64,000 nt of DNA from Lachnospiraceae bacterium AC2029 (GTDB lineage Bacteria > Bacillota > Clostridia > Lachnospirales > Lachnospiraceae), in assembly GCA_000703065.1 (NCBI GenBank), contig JNLK01000001.1, forward strand, positions 1,302,001-1,366,000. Reading direction: 5' to 3'. The translations under genes were made by a program, and so were the position numbers. Below are positions 17,151-25,872 of this stretch, one piece after another. Below the pieces are notes generated by a model. The model saw nothing but the letters and a program-made list of their open reading frames with translations, ran no database searches and had not been told where the DNA came from. Position 1 is the stretch's first letter, and each line of letters begins with the position of its first letter.

Positions 17151-19136
17151 TCAGCTGATCATGGAACCCGCCGGTACATCCTGACGGTCCGTAGTAAGCA
17201 GCGAGAGCTTTCCCTCTGCATCCTCCGCACAGAGCAGCATACCCTGTGACTCGATCCCGGCCAGCTTTGCAGGCTTCAGGTTTGTGATGACAACGACCTT
17301 CTTACCCACCATATCCTCAGGACTGTAATAACTCTTGATTCCGGATACGATCTGAAGGACTCTTCCCTCGATCTGCACCTGTGAGCAGAGCAGTTTCTTG
17401 GACTTCGGAACCTCTTCGCAGGAAAGGATCTGTCCGACCTGAAGCTGCATCTTCTCGAACTCCTCAATGGTTATCTCTTCCTTAACCACTGCCTCTACTC
17501 TGTCGGGTTCGGACTTCTCCACCACCACCGGTTTCTCCGACTTCGGGATCTCCGGCTCCTTGGAGGGGAAACGGACCGCGATCTCATCCAGCATCTTCTC
17601 GGTGTCAATGCGGGCGAAGAGGATCTCCGGCTTATCGGTCACACGATTTCCGGACGGATACAGACCGAAGCTTCCGAGCTCGGTCACTCTCCGCTTCTCC
17701 GTGCAGAGCTGGGCAACGATCTTATCTGCCGTATCGGGCAGGAAGGAAGCCAACAGACTTGCACCGATGGTAATTCCCTCTACCAGGTTGTAGAGCACGG
17801 TATCCAGCCGGTCCTTCTTGGACTCGTCCTTGCCCAGAACCCAGGGCATGGTCTCATCGATATACTTGTTCAGACGACGGAAGATATTGAAGATCTCCGT
17901 CAATGCATCGGCACATTTCAGCTTCTCCATGCACTCATTTACATGGATCCGGAACGCACGAACGGAATCCTTCAGATCCGCGTCCACATCCTCAACCACA
18001 CCGGCGTTATTTACTACGCCGCCGGAGTACTTGTTCACCATGGAAATGGTACGGTTCACCAGGTTACCCAGCGTATTTGCCAGATCGGAGTTGATCCTCT
18101 CGATCAGCAGTTCCCAGGAAACCACGCCGTCATTCTCGAAGGGCATCTCATGAAGCACGAAATAACGTACCGCATCCACTCCGAAAAGATCCACCATGTC
18201 ATCGGCATAAAGCACATTTCCGCGGGACTTGCTCATCTTGCCGTCGGACTGGATCAGCCACGGATGCCCGAATACCTGCTTCGGAAGCGGAAGGTCCAGA
18301 GCCATCAGCATGATGGGCCAGTAAATGGTATGGAACCGGAGGATATCCTTACCGATCAGGTGCAGATCCGCCGGCCAGTATTTCTTGTACATTTCATCGC
18401 TGTTTCCGTCCACATCATAGCCCAGGCCGGTGATGTAGTTGGACAGCGCATCGATCCAGACATATACCACATGCTTGGGATCGAAATCCACGGGAATACC
18501 CCACTTGAAGGAGGTACGGGATACGCAGAGATCCTGCAGTCCCGGCTTCAGGAAGGTATTGACCATCTCGTTCTTACGGGATTCCGGCTGGATAAACTCC
18601 GGATGCTTCTCGATATACTCGATCAGACGCGGAGCGTATTTGCTCATCTTGAAGAAATATGCTTCTTCCTTTGCCGGATGTACATCGCGGCCGCAGTCGG
18701 GACATTTTCCGTCCTTCAGCTGGCCCGGAGTCCAGAAGGACTCACAGGGAGTACAGTACATGCCTTCGTACTCTCCCTTATAGATATCGCCCTGATCATA
18801 GAGCTTTCTAAAAATCTTCTGTACCTGCTTCTCATGATCCTCATCCGTGGTGCGGATAAACTTGTCATAGGAAGTGTTCATGAGGTCCCAGATCCTCTTG
18901 ATCTCACCGGCCTTCTCATCCACGAATTCCTTCGGGGTGGACAGGTTCTCGAATGCCTTGGTCTCGATCTTCTGACCATGCTCATCCGTTCCGGTCTGGA
19001 AACGAACGTCGTAGCCCACGAAGCGCTTATAACGCGCGATCGCATCAGCCAGTACGATCTCATAAGTGTTGCCGATGTGCGGCTTACCGGATGCATAAGC
19101 GATCGCGGTAGTGATGTAATACGGTTTCTTTGCCAT
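17151..19136 (-). CDS. metG: Methionyl-tRNA synthetase
   Basis: 661 residues. Charges initiator and elongator tRNA-Met with methionine. The start at 19136 (MAKKPYYITTAIAYASG) has AGGAGG seven bases upstream. Class I synthetase signatures are present: the HIGH-type site in SGKPHIGNTYE, a knuckle with CTPCESFW and CPDCG in the catalytic domain, and KMSKSRGN. An anticodon-binding domain follows, and the last 110 residues are an EMAP/Trbp111-like tRNA-binding domain (MQLQVGQILSCEEVPKSKK), normal for Clostridia and Bacilli enzymes. I looked for a T-box leader in the 165 bases upstream and saw none. Confidence 0.96.
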   Translation of the reverse strand: MAKKPYYITTAIAYASGKPHIGNTYEIVLADAIARYKRFVGYDVRFQTGTDEHGQKIETKAFENLSTPKEFVDEKAGEIKRIWDLMNTSYDKFIRTTDEDHEKQVQKIFRKLYDQGDIYKGEYEGMYCTPCESFWTPGQLKDGKCPDCGRDVHPAKEEAYFFKMSKYAPRLIEYIEKHPEFIQPESRKNEMVNTFLKPGLQDLCVSRTSFKWGIPVDFDPKHVVYVWIDALSNYITGLGYDVDGNSDEMYKKYWPADLHLIGKDILRFHTIYWPIMLMALDLPLPKQVFGHPWLIQSDGKMSKSRGNVLYADDMVDLFGVDAVRYFVLHEMPFENDGVVSWELLIERINSDLANTLGNLVNRTISMVNKYSGGVVNNAGVVEDVDADLKDSVRAFRIHVNECMEKLKCADALTEIFNIFRRLNKYIDETMPWVLGKDESKKDRLDTVLYNLVEGITIGASLLASFLPDTADKIVAQLCTEKRRVTELGSFGLYPSGNRVTDKPEILFARIDTEKMLDEIAVRFPSKEPEIPKSEKPVVVEKSEPDRVEAVVKEEITIEEFEKMQLQVGQILSCEEVPKSKKLLCSQVQIEGRVLQIVSGIKSYYSPEDMVGKKVVVITNLKPAKLAGIESQGMLLCAEDAEGKLSLLTTDRQDVPAGSMIS

Positions 19137-19216
19137 GGTGTTACCTCCTCTATTTCGGTGCATCGAATGAGACGCACTGATAATCGGTTCCAAATGTGGT
19201 TCCTAATGTTAAGAAT

Positions 19217-19244
19217 TGCCGGATTTTCAACCGAAAATCCGGCA
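19217..19244 (-). terminator. Hairpin between murA and metG
   Basis: An 11-bp perfect stem TGCCGGATTTT/AAAATCCGGCA with a 6-base loop, in the 165-base gap after murA. The T-run after it is short (AATTCTT). Confidence 0.65.
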
Positions 19245-19301
19245 CATTTCTTACTGCCATTGTATAAGATCCTTCGCCGTTATACAGTCCGGGATAAGAT
19301 G

Positions 19302-20606
19302 TCAGACTGCACGAAGCTTGAATTTCTGCAGGGATCGCTCGGAATCCACGACCTCCATCTGTCCGCCCAGCCGGCGAACCTTCTCGTCGAAGTCCTCATA
19401 TCCTCGCTTTACGTAGCGGATATCATCCACCACGCTGACACCCTCTGCAGCCAGTGCCGCGATGACCAGTGCAGCTCCTGCACGAAGGTCGGAAGCGGTA
19501 AGCGTAGCTCCGGTAAACTGCCGTACACCGGTGATGATCGCCGAATTGCCTTCCACGCGGACCTTTGCTCCCATGCGGGCAAGCTCATTTACATAGCGGA
19601 AACGGTTCTCGAAGATACTCTCCGTTACCACGCTGGTTCCCTCTGCCAGACACAGCACCGTTGCGATCTGCGCCTGCATGTCCGTCGGGAATCCAGGATA
19701 CGGAAGGGTCTTTACCTGTGTCGGACGGAGCGCTCCGTCTGCCATAACCCGTACCGAATCGTCATATTCTATTACACGCGCGCCCATTTCCACCAGCTTG
19801 GAGGAGATTGCCTCCAAATGCTTGGGAATGACATTCTTGATCAGGATGTTGCCGCGGGTTGCCACGGCCATCGCCATAAAGGTTCCCGCTTCGATCTGAT
19901 CCGGAATGATGGAGTACTCTGCGCCGTGCAGTCGGGATACACCTCTGACACGGATCACATCGGTACCGGCACCCTTGATATTTGCGCCCATCGTGTTCAG
20001 GAAGTTGGCCACGTCTACGATGTGGGGCTCCTTCGCTGCATTCTCGATCGTCGTCTTTCCCTCTGCCAGAACTGCAGCCAGCATGATATTGATGGTTGCT
20101 CCGACAGATACGGTATCCATATAAATGTGGGATCCCACCAGCTGCTCTGCCTCTGCCATCACCTTACCGCCGGATACGATATCCACGGTCGCACCGAGGG
20201 TCTCGAAGCCCTTGATATGAAGGTCGATGGGGCGGGAGCCGATGTCACAGCCTCCCGGAAGTGCTACATTTGCATACTTGTACTTTCCAAGCAGCGCTCC
20301 GATCAGATAATAGGATGCCCGGATCTTCCGGATATATTCGTCGTCGACGGACAGCCCGTGATCGCTTGCGATACCGCGTCCGCAGATGGATACGGTATGT
20401 CGGTCGATATAACGAACCGTAGCGCCGATATTTTCAATTGCTTTCAGTAAGGTTCGGGTATCGCTTACGAAAGGTACGTTTTCAATCACGCACTCTTCGT
20501 CTGTCATGATCGCTGCAGCCAGGATACCGAGTGCGGCATTCTTGGCTCCTGCAATGACCACTTCCCCTTCCAGCGGATTCCCTCCCCTGATTGCGTATTG
20601 TTCCAT
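19302..20606 (-). CDS. murA: UDP-N-acetylglucosamine 1-carboxyvinyltransferase
   Basis: 434 residues. Transfers enolpyruvate from PEP to UDP-GlcNAc, the first dedicated step of peptidoglycan precursor synthesis in the cytoplasm. The N-terminal GAKNAAL contains the substrate-binding Lys22, and ALPGGCDIGSRPIDLH holds the PEP- and fosfomycin-binding Cys (C120 here). RASYYLIGALLG and DLRAGAALVIA are further family blocks. Length is normal. It has its own promoter (20660-20688). A Clostridia genome often has two paralogues, so this could be MurA1 or MurA2. Confidence 0.93.
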   Translation of the reverse strand: MEQYAIRGGNPLEGEVVIAGAKNAALGILAAAIMTDEECVIENVPFVSDTRTLLKAIENIGATVRYIDRHTVSICGRGIASDHGLSVDDEYIRKIRASYYLIGALLGKYKYANVALPGGCDIGSRPIDLHIKGFETLGATVDIVSGGKVMAEAEQLVGSHIYMDTVSVGATINIMLAAVLAEGKTTIENAAKEPHIVDVANFLNTMGANIKGAGTDVIRVRGVSRLHGAEYSIIPDQIEAGTFMAMAVATRGNILIKNVIPKHLEAISSKLVEMGARVIEYDDSVRVMADGALRPTQVKTLPYPGFPTDMQAQIATVLCLAEGTSVVTESIFENRFRYVNELARMGAKVRVEGNSAIITGVRQFTGATLTASDLRAGAALVIAALAAEGVSVVDDIRYVKRGYEDFDEKVRRLGGQMEVVDSERSLQKFKLRAV

Positions 20607-20659
20607 GGTATCAATATTTCCTCTGTGGTTTGAGTTTATAGTACCCCATAATCTTAGTA

Positions 20660-20688
20660 ATTATACCAACTTATGTCCACTTTGTAAA
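20660..20688 (-). promoter_or_regulatory. Promoter of murA
   Basis: TTTACA, a 17-bp spacer and TATAAT on the minus strand, about 55 bases before the murA start. Confidence 0.75.
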
Positions 20689-20696
20689 CATTTTCT

Positions 20697-20849
20697 TTAC
20701 CTTGGGTCCTGATCAGGTTCCATGCGTTCATAATACAGCCTTTTATCCTCGTACATCCGCTCGTCTGCCCGCCTTAGCGCAGTCAGTATATCCGTTTTGT
20801 CATCAGCCAGGCAGTTTCCAAGTGCAAAGCTGACATTTTCAAAAAACAT
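20697..20849 (-). pseudogene. Remnant of a GGDEF-domain (diguanylate cyclase) gene
   Basis: An open frame of 50 codons from an ATG at 20849 encodes VSFALG near its start and LRRADERMYEDKRLYY near its end, which is the last part of a GGDEF domain (the SxG strand and the ADxxMYxxK helix). The active-site loop and everything before it are missing, and no ribosome site precedes it. It is best read as the decayed 3' end of a diguanylate cyclase gene left between murA and pyrI. Confidence 0.7.
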
Positions 20850-20900
20850 GACGGTATCTATTCACAGCTCTGCTCATCGCGATATCCGCCCAGCCGCGCG

Positions 20901-21314
20901 TCAAGCCTCATCGCAGTAAACGCAACGGTAAATCCTCTTCTCCGGGTCGGTCAGGCGGAAGATGTGGTCTACGCCCGGCTCAACGGCGGTGATGCACCGC
21001 GGGTTCTTGCATTTCTTGATATTGATCAGCTTTTGGGGCAACGCCACCTTCTTCTTCTCCACGGTCTCGCCGTCCTTTATGATGCTGACAGTGATATTGG
21101 GATCGATGTATCCGATCACGTCAAGATCTATATCGTAGCCTTCCTTGTCGACCTTAATGATGTCCTTCTTGCCCATTTTCTCGCTCTTGACCCGCTGGAT
21201 GATGGCCACGCTGCAGTCCAGCTTGTTGAGGCCCAGGTCATAGTAGATCTGCATTCCCTTTCCCTCGGAAATGTGATCCAGCACGATACCGTTCTGTATG
21301 CTGTCTATCTTCAT
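20901..21314 (-). CDS. pyrI: Aspartate carbamoyltransferase regulatory subunit
   Basis: 137 residues. Partner of PyrB in pyrimidine synthesis; in the known enzyme it binds nucleotide effectors and links catalytic trimers through a zinc domain. The N-terminal allosteric domain (MKIDSIQNGIVLDHI, IQRVKSEKMGKKD) and the C-terminal zinc site with four Cys (KCKNPRCIT and YRCVYCDE) are intact. It lies 32 bases after pyrB in the same transcript. Slightly shorter than the Escherichia coli protein. Confidence 0.95.
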   Translation of the reverse strand: MKIDSIQNGIVLDHISEGKGMQIYYDLGLNKLDCSVAIIQRVKSEKMGKKDIIKVDKEGYDIDLDVIGYIDPNITVSIIKDGETVEKKKVALPQKLINIKKCKNPRCITAVEPGVDHIFRLTDPEKRIYRCVYCDEA

Positions 21315-21346
21315 GTTATTATCCTCTCTTTCAGGTTCCTTCGGTC

Positions 21347-22258
21347 TTACAGTCCCAGGAGATGCAGGATCAGAGACTCGCGGACATATTTGCCGTAAAG
21401 CACTTGCTTGAAGTAGAGCGCTCTCGGGTCCTTGTCCACCGAGGTTGCGATCTCATTTACACGCGGAAGCGGATGCAGGATGATCATATCATCCTTTGCC
21501 AGCTCCATCTTCTGGGTATCCAGGATGTAGGTGTCCTTCAAACGAACGTAGTCCGCCTCGTTGAAGAAGCGCTCGCGCTGTACGCGGGTCATATAGAGGA
21601 TGTCCAGCTTCGGCATGGATTCCTCCAGGGAGGTTACCTCCTCATACTCCAGGCCGGCAGGCTCGATCACCTCGGAAATGATGTAGTCCGGAACCCTCAG
21701 TTCCTCCGGAGAGATCAGGATAAACCGGATCCCCTTGTATCTGGACAGTGCCTTGATCAGGGAGTGTACCGTCCGTCCGAACTTCAGGTCTCCGCAGAGA
21801 CCGATGGTGAAATTATCCAGACGTCCCTTCTCGCTGAGGATCGTCAGCAGATCCGTCAGGGTCTGTGTCGGATGGTTGTGACCGCCGTCACCCGCATTGA
21901 TGATGGGAACCGGAGAGTACATGCTGGCCAGCATGGGTGCGCCTTCATTCATATGCCGCATGGCGATGATGTCTGCGAAGCAGCCCACGACCCGGACCGT
22001 ATCCTCCACGCTCTCCCCCTTAGAAACCGAGGAAGAGGAAGCCTCCGAGAATCCGAGAACCTGTCCTCCCAGTTCCATCATGGCTGCCTCGAAGGACAGT
22101 CTGGTTCTGGTGCTGGGCTCATAGAAGAGCGTTGCGATCTTCTTTCCTTTACATTTCTCGCGGTAATTCTCCGGGTGCGCCATAATGTCCTGTCCGCGGC
22201 GCAGAATATCTTCAAGCTCCTGCTCCGAAAGATCCATGGGATCGATCAAATGCTTCAT
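21347..22258 (-). CDS. pyrB: Aspartate carbamoyltransferase catalytic subunit
   Basis: 303 residues. Makes N-carbamoyl-aspartate from carbamoyl phosphate and aspartate, the second step of UMP synthesis. Carbamoyl-phosphate site [13 protein letters not shown], the SSVSKGES loop, [12 protein letters not shown], and HPLPRVNEI for the aspartate side are all present. GGAGG lies upstream of the start. It follows the atypical carbamoyltransferase gene on the same strand, separated by a strong hairpin (22374-22404), and is followed by pyrI. No pyrimidine attenuator of the PyrR type was recognised. Confidence 0.96.
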   Translation of the reverse strand: MKHLIDPMDLSEQELEDILRRGQDIMAHPENYREKCKGKKIATLFYEPSTRTRLSFEAAMMELGGQVLGFSEASSSSVSKGESVEDTVRVVGCFADIIAMRHMNEGAPMLASMYSPVPIINAGDGGHNHPTQTLTDLLTILSEKGRLDNFTIGLCGDLKFGRTVHSLIKALSRYKGIRFILISPEELRVPDYIISEVIEPAGLEYEEVTSLEESMPKLDILYMTRVQRERFFNEADYVRLKDTYILDTQKMELAKDDMIILHPLPRVNEIATSVDKDPRALYFKQVLYGKYVRESLILHLLGL

Positions 22259-22373
22259 CTCTTATTCCTCCTGTTGTTCTGTCATGTCCTGCAGGGGATC
22301 GACGGTAAGGAATGGTTCCGGTCGATCCGAAGCCTCTCCTCTCTGTCTCCCCCGGGGACAGATTCCGTCAGAC

Positions 22374-22404
22374 GGGGACGGTTCCAAAAACAGGAACCGT
22401 CCCC
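22374..22404. repeat. GGGGACGGTTCC palindromic element / hairpin
   Basis: A perfect 12-bp stem GGGGACGGTTCC/GGAACCGTCCCC with a 7-base loop between the carbamoyltransferase gene and pyrB. The same core (GGGACGGTTCTG) recurs in the array at 43625-43790, so it belongs to a dispersed palindromic repeat family and probably acts as a terminator here. Confidence 0.7.
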
Positions 22405-22411
22405 GCATAGA

Positions 22412-23344
22412 TTACGAATTCAATAAAGTATACATAACCGCCTTCTCAGCATGACGACGGTTCTCAGCCTGGTCCAGAATATGAACCATATGTTTCTTCT
22501 CGATTTCTTCGGAAATCTCAAAACCGACATGCATCGGCATGTCATGGAGCACGATGGCCTTGCTGTCACCGATAAAATCGGAATTAAGCTGGTACGGCAT
22601 CATCTTCTTCATCAGCTCGGCCTTCCGGTCCTGATATGCAGGATCGTTGAAGAATTCCATATCCAGCCATGTATCGGTATAAAGGACATCCATATCCTCC
22701 ACGTAACGTTTGATCTCATCGATCGGAAGGGACGGATCCAGCTCCACGTAATGTCCGGTGGCCGCTGCTTCTGCGTAGAATTCAGGACCGCACACCGTAT
22801 CGTTAACGAGAGGTGTGAGACCGAACAGGGTTCCCTGTCCCATTTTCGCAAAGAATTCAACCAGTGAATTGAACACGTTGTTCTTGGCGCCGATGTACAT
22901 GAGGCGAATGTCCAGTGTTCCGAACTTCTCGATCACGGTCAGCATATCCGCCAGGATCTGACAGGGATGATAGGAATTGTCACAGCCGTTGATGAAAGGA
23001 ACCGTAACATTCTCTCCGAAGAGCTCAACCGTTTCATTCTTAACCAGACGTGCCATGATGATGTCCACGTTCCGGCATACATACTTGATCTCAGAAATGG
23101 GCTCGCCCAGAACGAAATTCGAATCACGCCAAAGCTGATTGAAATAGGAACCGCCCATCTCGGTGATGCCTGTCGTAAAGGACAGGAAGGTCCGGGTGGA
23201 GGTCTTCTCGAACAGTGTATAAAGCTTCTTTCCTTCCAGCGCGTGTGCATACCTGGCGGGATCCTTCTTCATGTCCATGGCAAGGTCCAGGATCGCCTGC
23301 AGCTCATCGGCTGTGAAGTTTTTGAAATTGAGCATATTTTTCAT
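22412..23344 (-). CDS. Aspartate/ornithine carbamoyltransferase family protein with atypical substrate motifs
   Basis: 310 residues from MKNMLNFKN (ATG at 23344, AAGGGG nine bases upstream). The carbamoyl-phosphate half is typical: EKTSTRTFLSF, then SYHPCQILADML. The second-substrate half is not. Where ornithine enzymes have HCLP it reads VLHDMPMHVGFEI, and where they have the D-x-x-x-SMG loop it reads YTDTWLDMEFFNDP. It therefore belongs to the family but may use an amino substrate other than ornithine. Own promoter at 23383-23411; next gene downstream is pyrB. An argF label would be the default annotation, and I would treat it with caution. Confidence 0.75.
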   Translation of the reverse strand: MKNMLNFKNFTADELQAILDLAMDMKKDPARYAHALEGKKLYTLFEKTSTRTFLSFTTGITEMGGSYFNQLWRDSNFVLGEPISEIKYVCRNVDIIMARLVKNETVELFGENVTVPFINGCDNSYHPCQILADMLTVIEKFGTLDIRLMYIGAKNNVFNSLVEFFAKMGQGTLFGLTPLVNDTVCGPEFYAEAAATGHYVELDPSLPIDEIKRYVEDMDVLYTDTWLDMEFFNDPAYQDRKAELMKKMMPYQLNSDFIGDSKAIVLHDMPMHVGFEISEEIEKKHMVHILDQAENRRHAEKAVMYTLLNS

Positions 23345-23382
23345 AGTACTTTTCCCCTTGACACGTAATGTCTCACTAAGAA

Positions 23383-23411
23383 ATTGTACCATGTATGGAC
23401 TTAACTTTCAA
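23383..23411 (-). promoter_or_regulatory. Promoter of the carbamoyltransferase gene
   Basis: TTGAAA, a 17-bp spacer, TACAAT on the minus strand, about 40 bases before the start codon. Confidence 0.65.
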
Positions 23412-23441
23412 CATCTGAAAAGGCGTAGCCTCCTCTCTCTC

Positions 23442-23485
23442 AACGAGCCGCAGAATAGCACAAATGGGGCATTCTGCGGCTCGTT
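23442..23485. terminator. 15-bp perfect hairpin after the wall-binding operon
   Basis: AACGAGCCGCAGAAT is matched exactly by ATTCTGCGGCTCGTT across a 14-base loop. It lies 40 bases beyond the last gene of the agrD operon. There is no T-run on the minus strand, so termination may depend on the stem or on Rho. Confidence 0.55.
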
Positions 23486-23525
23486 ATAATTTGAGATCAA
23501 ATACATGATTCCCAAGGTTTTATGA

Positions 23526-24461
23526 TTACTGCACCAAATATCCTTCCGCATTAAAGGTGTACAGAACTCCGTTGATCTTCATCTTTTGATTCTTTGCATA
23601 CCAGCCGGATGTATCTCCAAACCACCAGCCGTTTTTGCTATGCGTCCAACTCCCCTTCGGCTTATACTTCCAGGAACCATCAGCACTTACCCAATATCCG
23701 CCACACCATTCATTTGAGGCAAGCGTACCGTTTTTTCTCAGGTAGTACCACGTATCGTCCACCTTCGTCCAGCCACAGCACATTTTTCCCAACTTGCTCT
23801 TGTTTTCACTCAGGTAGTACCAGCTCTTCTTCCCATTATCAGCTAAATACTTCCACCCGGTCTGCATAATACCGTCCTTATTCAGATAGTACCAATTACG
23901 TCCATCCTTCATCCATCCTCTGGCCAGTTTTCCATTCTTTTTAATGAAGTAAGACTTTGTAAAAGAATAAGTCCATCCCCGAATTAAGGTTCCGTCTGGA
24001 TACTTGTCGACGATGGTTACATCAAATTCATCCACTACAGCTCCGTCCAAAGACGCTCTGACCCGCATATTCCCGGCCATTTCGTATGGAGTTGCAAAAA
24101 AAGCATTGCCATTTTTATCCACATGATGAGCTTTCACTATAGATCCATTCGGCAAAACAGCATCCCAGGAAGCATTCCTGATCACTTTTTCGTCAGCCTG
24201 AAGGCTGTCCGATTTATGATAGGCGGGTTTGCCCTTTCCCCCATCTCTTTCAGCAAGCGCCACAATGAACTCACAGCCCCAGCCGACTCTAAGAATTCCC
24301 TGATCTCGAAAATCACCGATGTCAAAAGCCGGTGAATATACAACCATAGATGCAAAGATTCTGTATTGCTTTTCTTCTTGAAGTTGACTTGCTGAAGAAG
24401 GAGTCTCCATCATGAACAGGAAAATACATGCACACAATACGCTTATCACTCGCTTTGCCAT
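23526..24461 (-). CDS. Secreted protein with cell-wall-binding repeats
   Basis: 311 residues with a signal peptide (VISVLCACIFLFMM, cleavage near SSASQ). Residues 25-150 form a unique domain containing WDAVLPNGSIVKAH and MRVRASLDGAVVDEF. The C-terminal half is made of about seven choline/glucan-binding-type repeats (GRNWYYLNKDGIMQTGW, DTWYYLRKNG and similar) that tether proteins to wall polysaccharide. The start is 10 bases after the caspase-like peptidase gene with GAGGGGTG upstream, so it is the third gene of the agrD operon. It could be a target or helper of that peptidase. More AT-rich than housekeeping neighbours. Confidence 0.8.
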   Translation of the reverse strand: MAKRVISVLCACIFLFMMETPSSASQLQEEKQYRIFASMVVYSPAFDIGDFRDQGILRVGWGCEFIVALAERDGGKGKPAYHKSDSLQADEKVIRNASWDAVLPNGSIVKAHHVDKNGNAFFATPYEMAGNMRVRASLDGAVVDEFDVTIVDKYPDGTLIRGWTYSFTKSYFIKKNGKLARGWMKDGRNWYYLNKDGIMQTGWKYLADNGKKSWYYLSENKSKLGKMCCGWTKVDDTWYYLRKNGTLASNEWCGGYWVSADGSWKYKPKGSWTHSKNGWWFGDTSGWYAKNQKMKINGVLYTFNAEGYLVQ

Positions 24462-24471
24462 AGTCCACCCC

Positions 24472-25872
24472 TCATTCTAATTTTGCAAAAATGGTAAAGA
24501 GACTATTCTGTGGATATACAACAACATGCTGACCACTAACGTGATTGTAGGAATACGTGTACAGCTCATTCAATGAAACAATCGAGTTTTGGTCAGTATC
24601 TGCGTACATCTGCACATATGAATTAGTGTTTATATCCCAACCTCCACCAAGCATCCAATATTTATTTGCAAGTCCGACATTTGAAATCGAACCCGGTGGT
24701 GTATAACCTGCGCTTAGTTCCGTTTTGGAAGAAGAACAAAGAACCAAATACTTATCATTCACAAGTTCACCAGAACGGTTTTCTCCAGTAAATGAAGATA
24801 AAAAGTTAGTTTCAAAGCAATCGTTTTCACCCCTGTTAATAATCGTGCCGGCATAACAAGTATTTAAAAAGAGAACAACTTTCCCTTCAATCTGATCCAG
24901 TCTATTACGAAGCATCTGCCCATTAACTGACGGGTTTTGACAAAAGAGTAATTCACCTGTTGATAAGCCATGACAAGTGATACTCAAATATGTCACATCA
25001 CTTTCTTCTGTATTCTGGCTTATGTTATCAATCATATCACAAAAAGCCGAGTAGGTAATAGTTGATCTCGTCTCGATCTGCTCAAACTGTCCCCCTTCAC
25101 AAAATGACATATCCGATAAACAGTTCTCCCATCCCATCAACTCTATATCACTTGGAAGGTAGGCGTTCGATATTATTATTGCTCTTCGTGTTGTTTCCTT
25201 GTATTGCCCGTTCGATTTAAAATAGTATGTATACCCCTGAATATTACACCACCCAGTTTGCATTATCCCATTTGAATTAAAGAAATACCAATGATTCTCG
25301 TAGGAAAGCCAACCAATCTTCATTTTTCCATTTGAATTGAAATAGTACCAATTACTAATTCCATTGTCCGATAGATACTGCCATCCGACCAACATTATAC
25401 CATTTGCGTTAAAATAATACCAGTCCTGGGCCCCGCTGACCGTAATCTTTTTCCAGCCGATTACCATCTGGCCATAGTTGGATGCGCTTGCTTTGGGTTC
25501 AAAATAATACCAATGGTTCTGATACTCTAACCACCCTGTATGCATATAACCTGTTGAAGAGTCAAAGTAATACCACTTTCCTCCAATCTTTTTCCAACCA
25601 ATCACATAACTGCCATTCTCATAATATCTCCATTTTCCGTTGCTTTCCTGATGCCATCCACTGATTCTAACCCCATCATCCTCTGAATCATTACCATTCA
25701 GAAGCGACCCTGTTCCTTCATAGAACCCTTCTTTCATCTCCACTTCGTCTGATTGCACATCCGATTCCTCTGTATCGTCATCCACGATTTCTGCCGCATA
25801 AGTGTCCATCGTAGTTATTCCACAAAGAGTGATTGCCGCTGCAACTAACGCAACATGAATTCTTTTCATCAT
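24472..25872 (-). CDS. Secreted caspase-like cysteine peptidase with cell-wall-binding repeats
   Basis: 466 residues. Signal peptide (about 1-28, HVALVAAAITLCGITT), acidic linker, then about seven GW/WYYF wall-binding repeats (about 70-225). Residues 228-466 match clan CD (caspase/C14-like) peptidases: strand RRAIIISNAY, YLSITCHG with the catalytic His301, KVVLFLNTCYAG with the nucleophile Cys339, and the later YLVLCSSSKTELS strand. Near the end DTDQNSIVSLNEL looks like an EF-hand calcium loop. Clan CD enzymes cut after Asp, Arg, Lys or Asn; the specificity here is unknown. The ATG overlaps the agrD stop by 4 bases (ATGA), with AGGGAGG inside agrD, so the two are translationally coupled. Confidence 0.8.
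   Translation of the reverse strand: MMKRIHVALVAAAITLCGITTMDTYAAEIVDDDTEESDVQSDEVEMKEGFYEGTGSLLNGNDSEDDGVRISGWHQESNGKWRYYENGSYVIGWKKIGGKWYYFDSSTGYMHTGWLEYQNHWYYFEPKASASNYGQMVIGWKKITVSGAQDWYYFNANGIMLVGWQYLSDNGISNWYYFNSNGKMKIGWLSYENHWYFFNSNGIMQTGWCNIQGYTYYFKSNGQYKETTRRAIIISNAYLPSDIELMGWENCLSDMSFCEGGQFEQIETRSTITYSAFCDMIDNISQNTEESDVTYLSITCHGLSTGELLFCQNPSVNGQMLRNRLDQIEGKVVLFLNTCYAGTIINRGENDCFETNFLSSFTGENRSGELVNDKYLVLCSSSKTELSAGYTPPGSISNVGLANKYWMLGGGWDINTNSYVQMYADTDQNSIVSLNELYTYSYNHVSGQHVVVYPQNSLFTIFAKLE

Noticed and set aside
19137-19301. T-box or riboswitch ahead of metG
   Set aside because: Only a plain hairpin terminator for murA is visible in the 165 bases.
17943-20450. Plus-strand open frame spanning metG and murA
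   Set aside because: Antisense to two intact housekeeping genes and without any recognisable domain.
22412-23344. Straight argF assignment
   Set aside because: The substrate-specificity motifs differ from known ornithine carbamoyltransferases, so I left the symbol empty.
25240-25660. DNA repeat array
   Set aside because: The periodicity comes from the protein wall-binding repeats and is diverged at DNA level.
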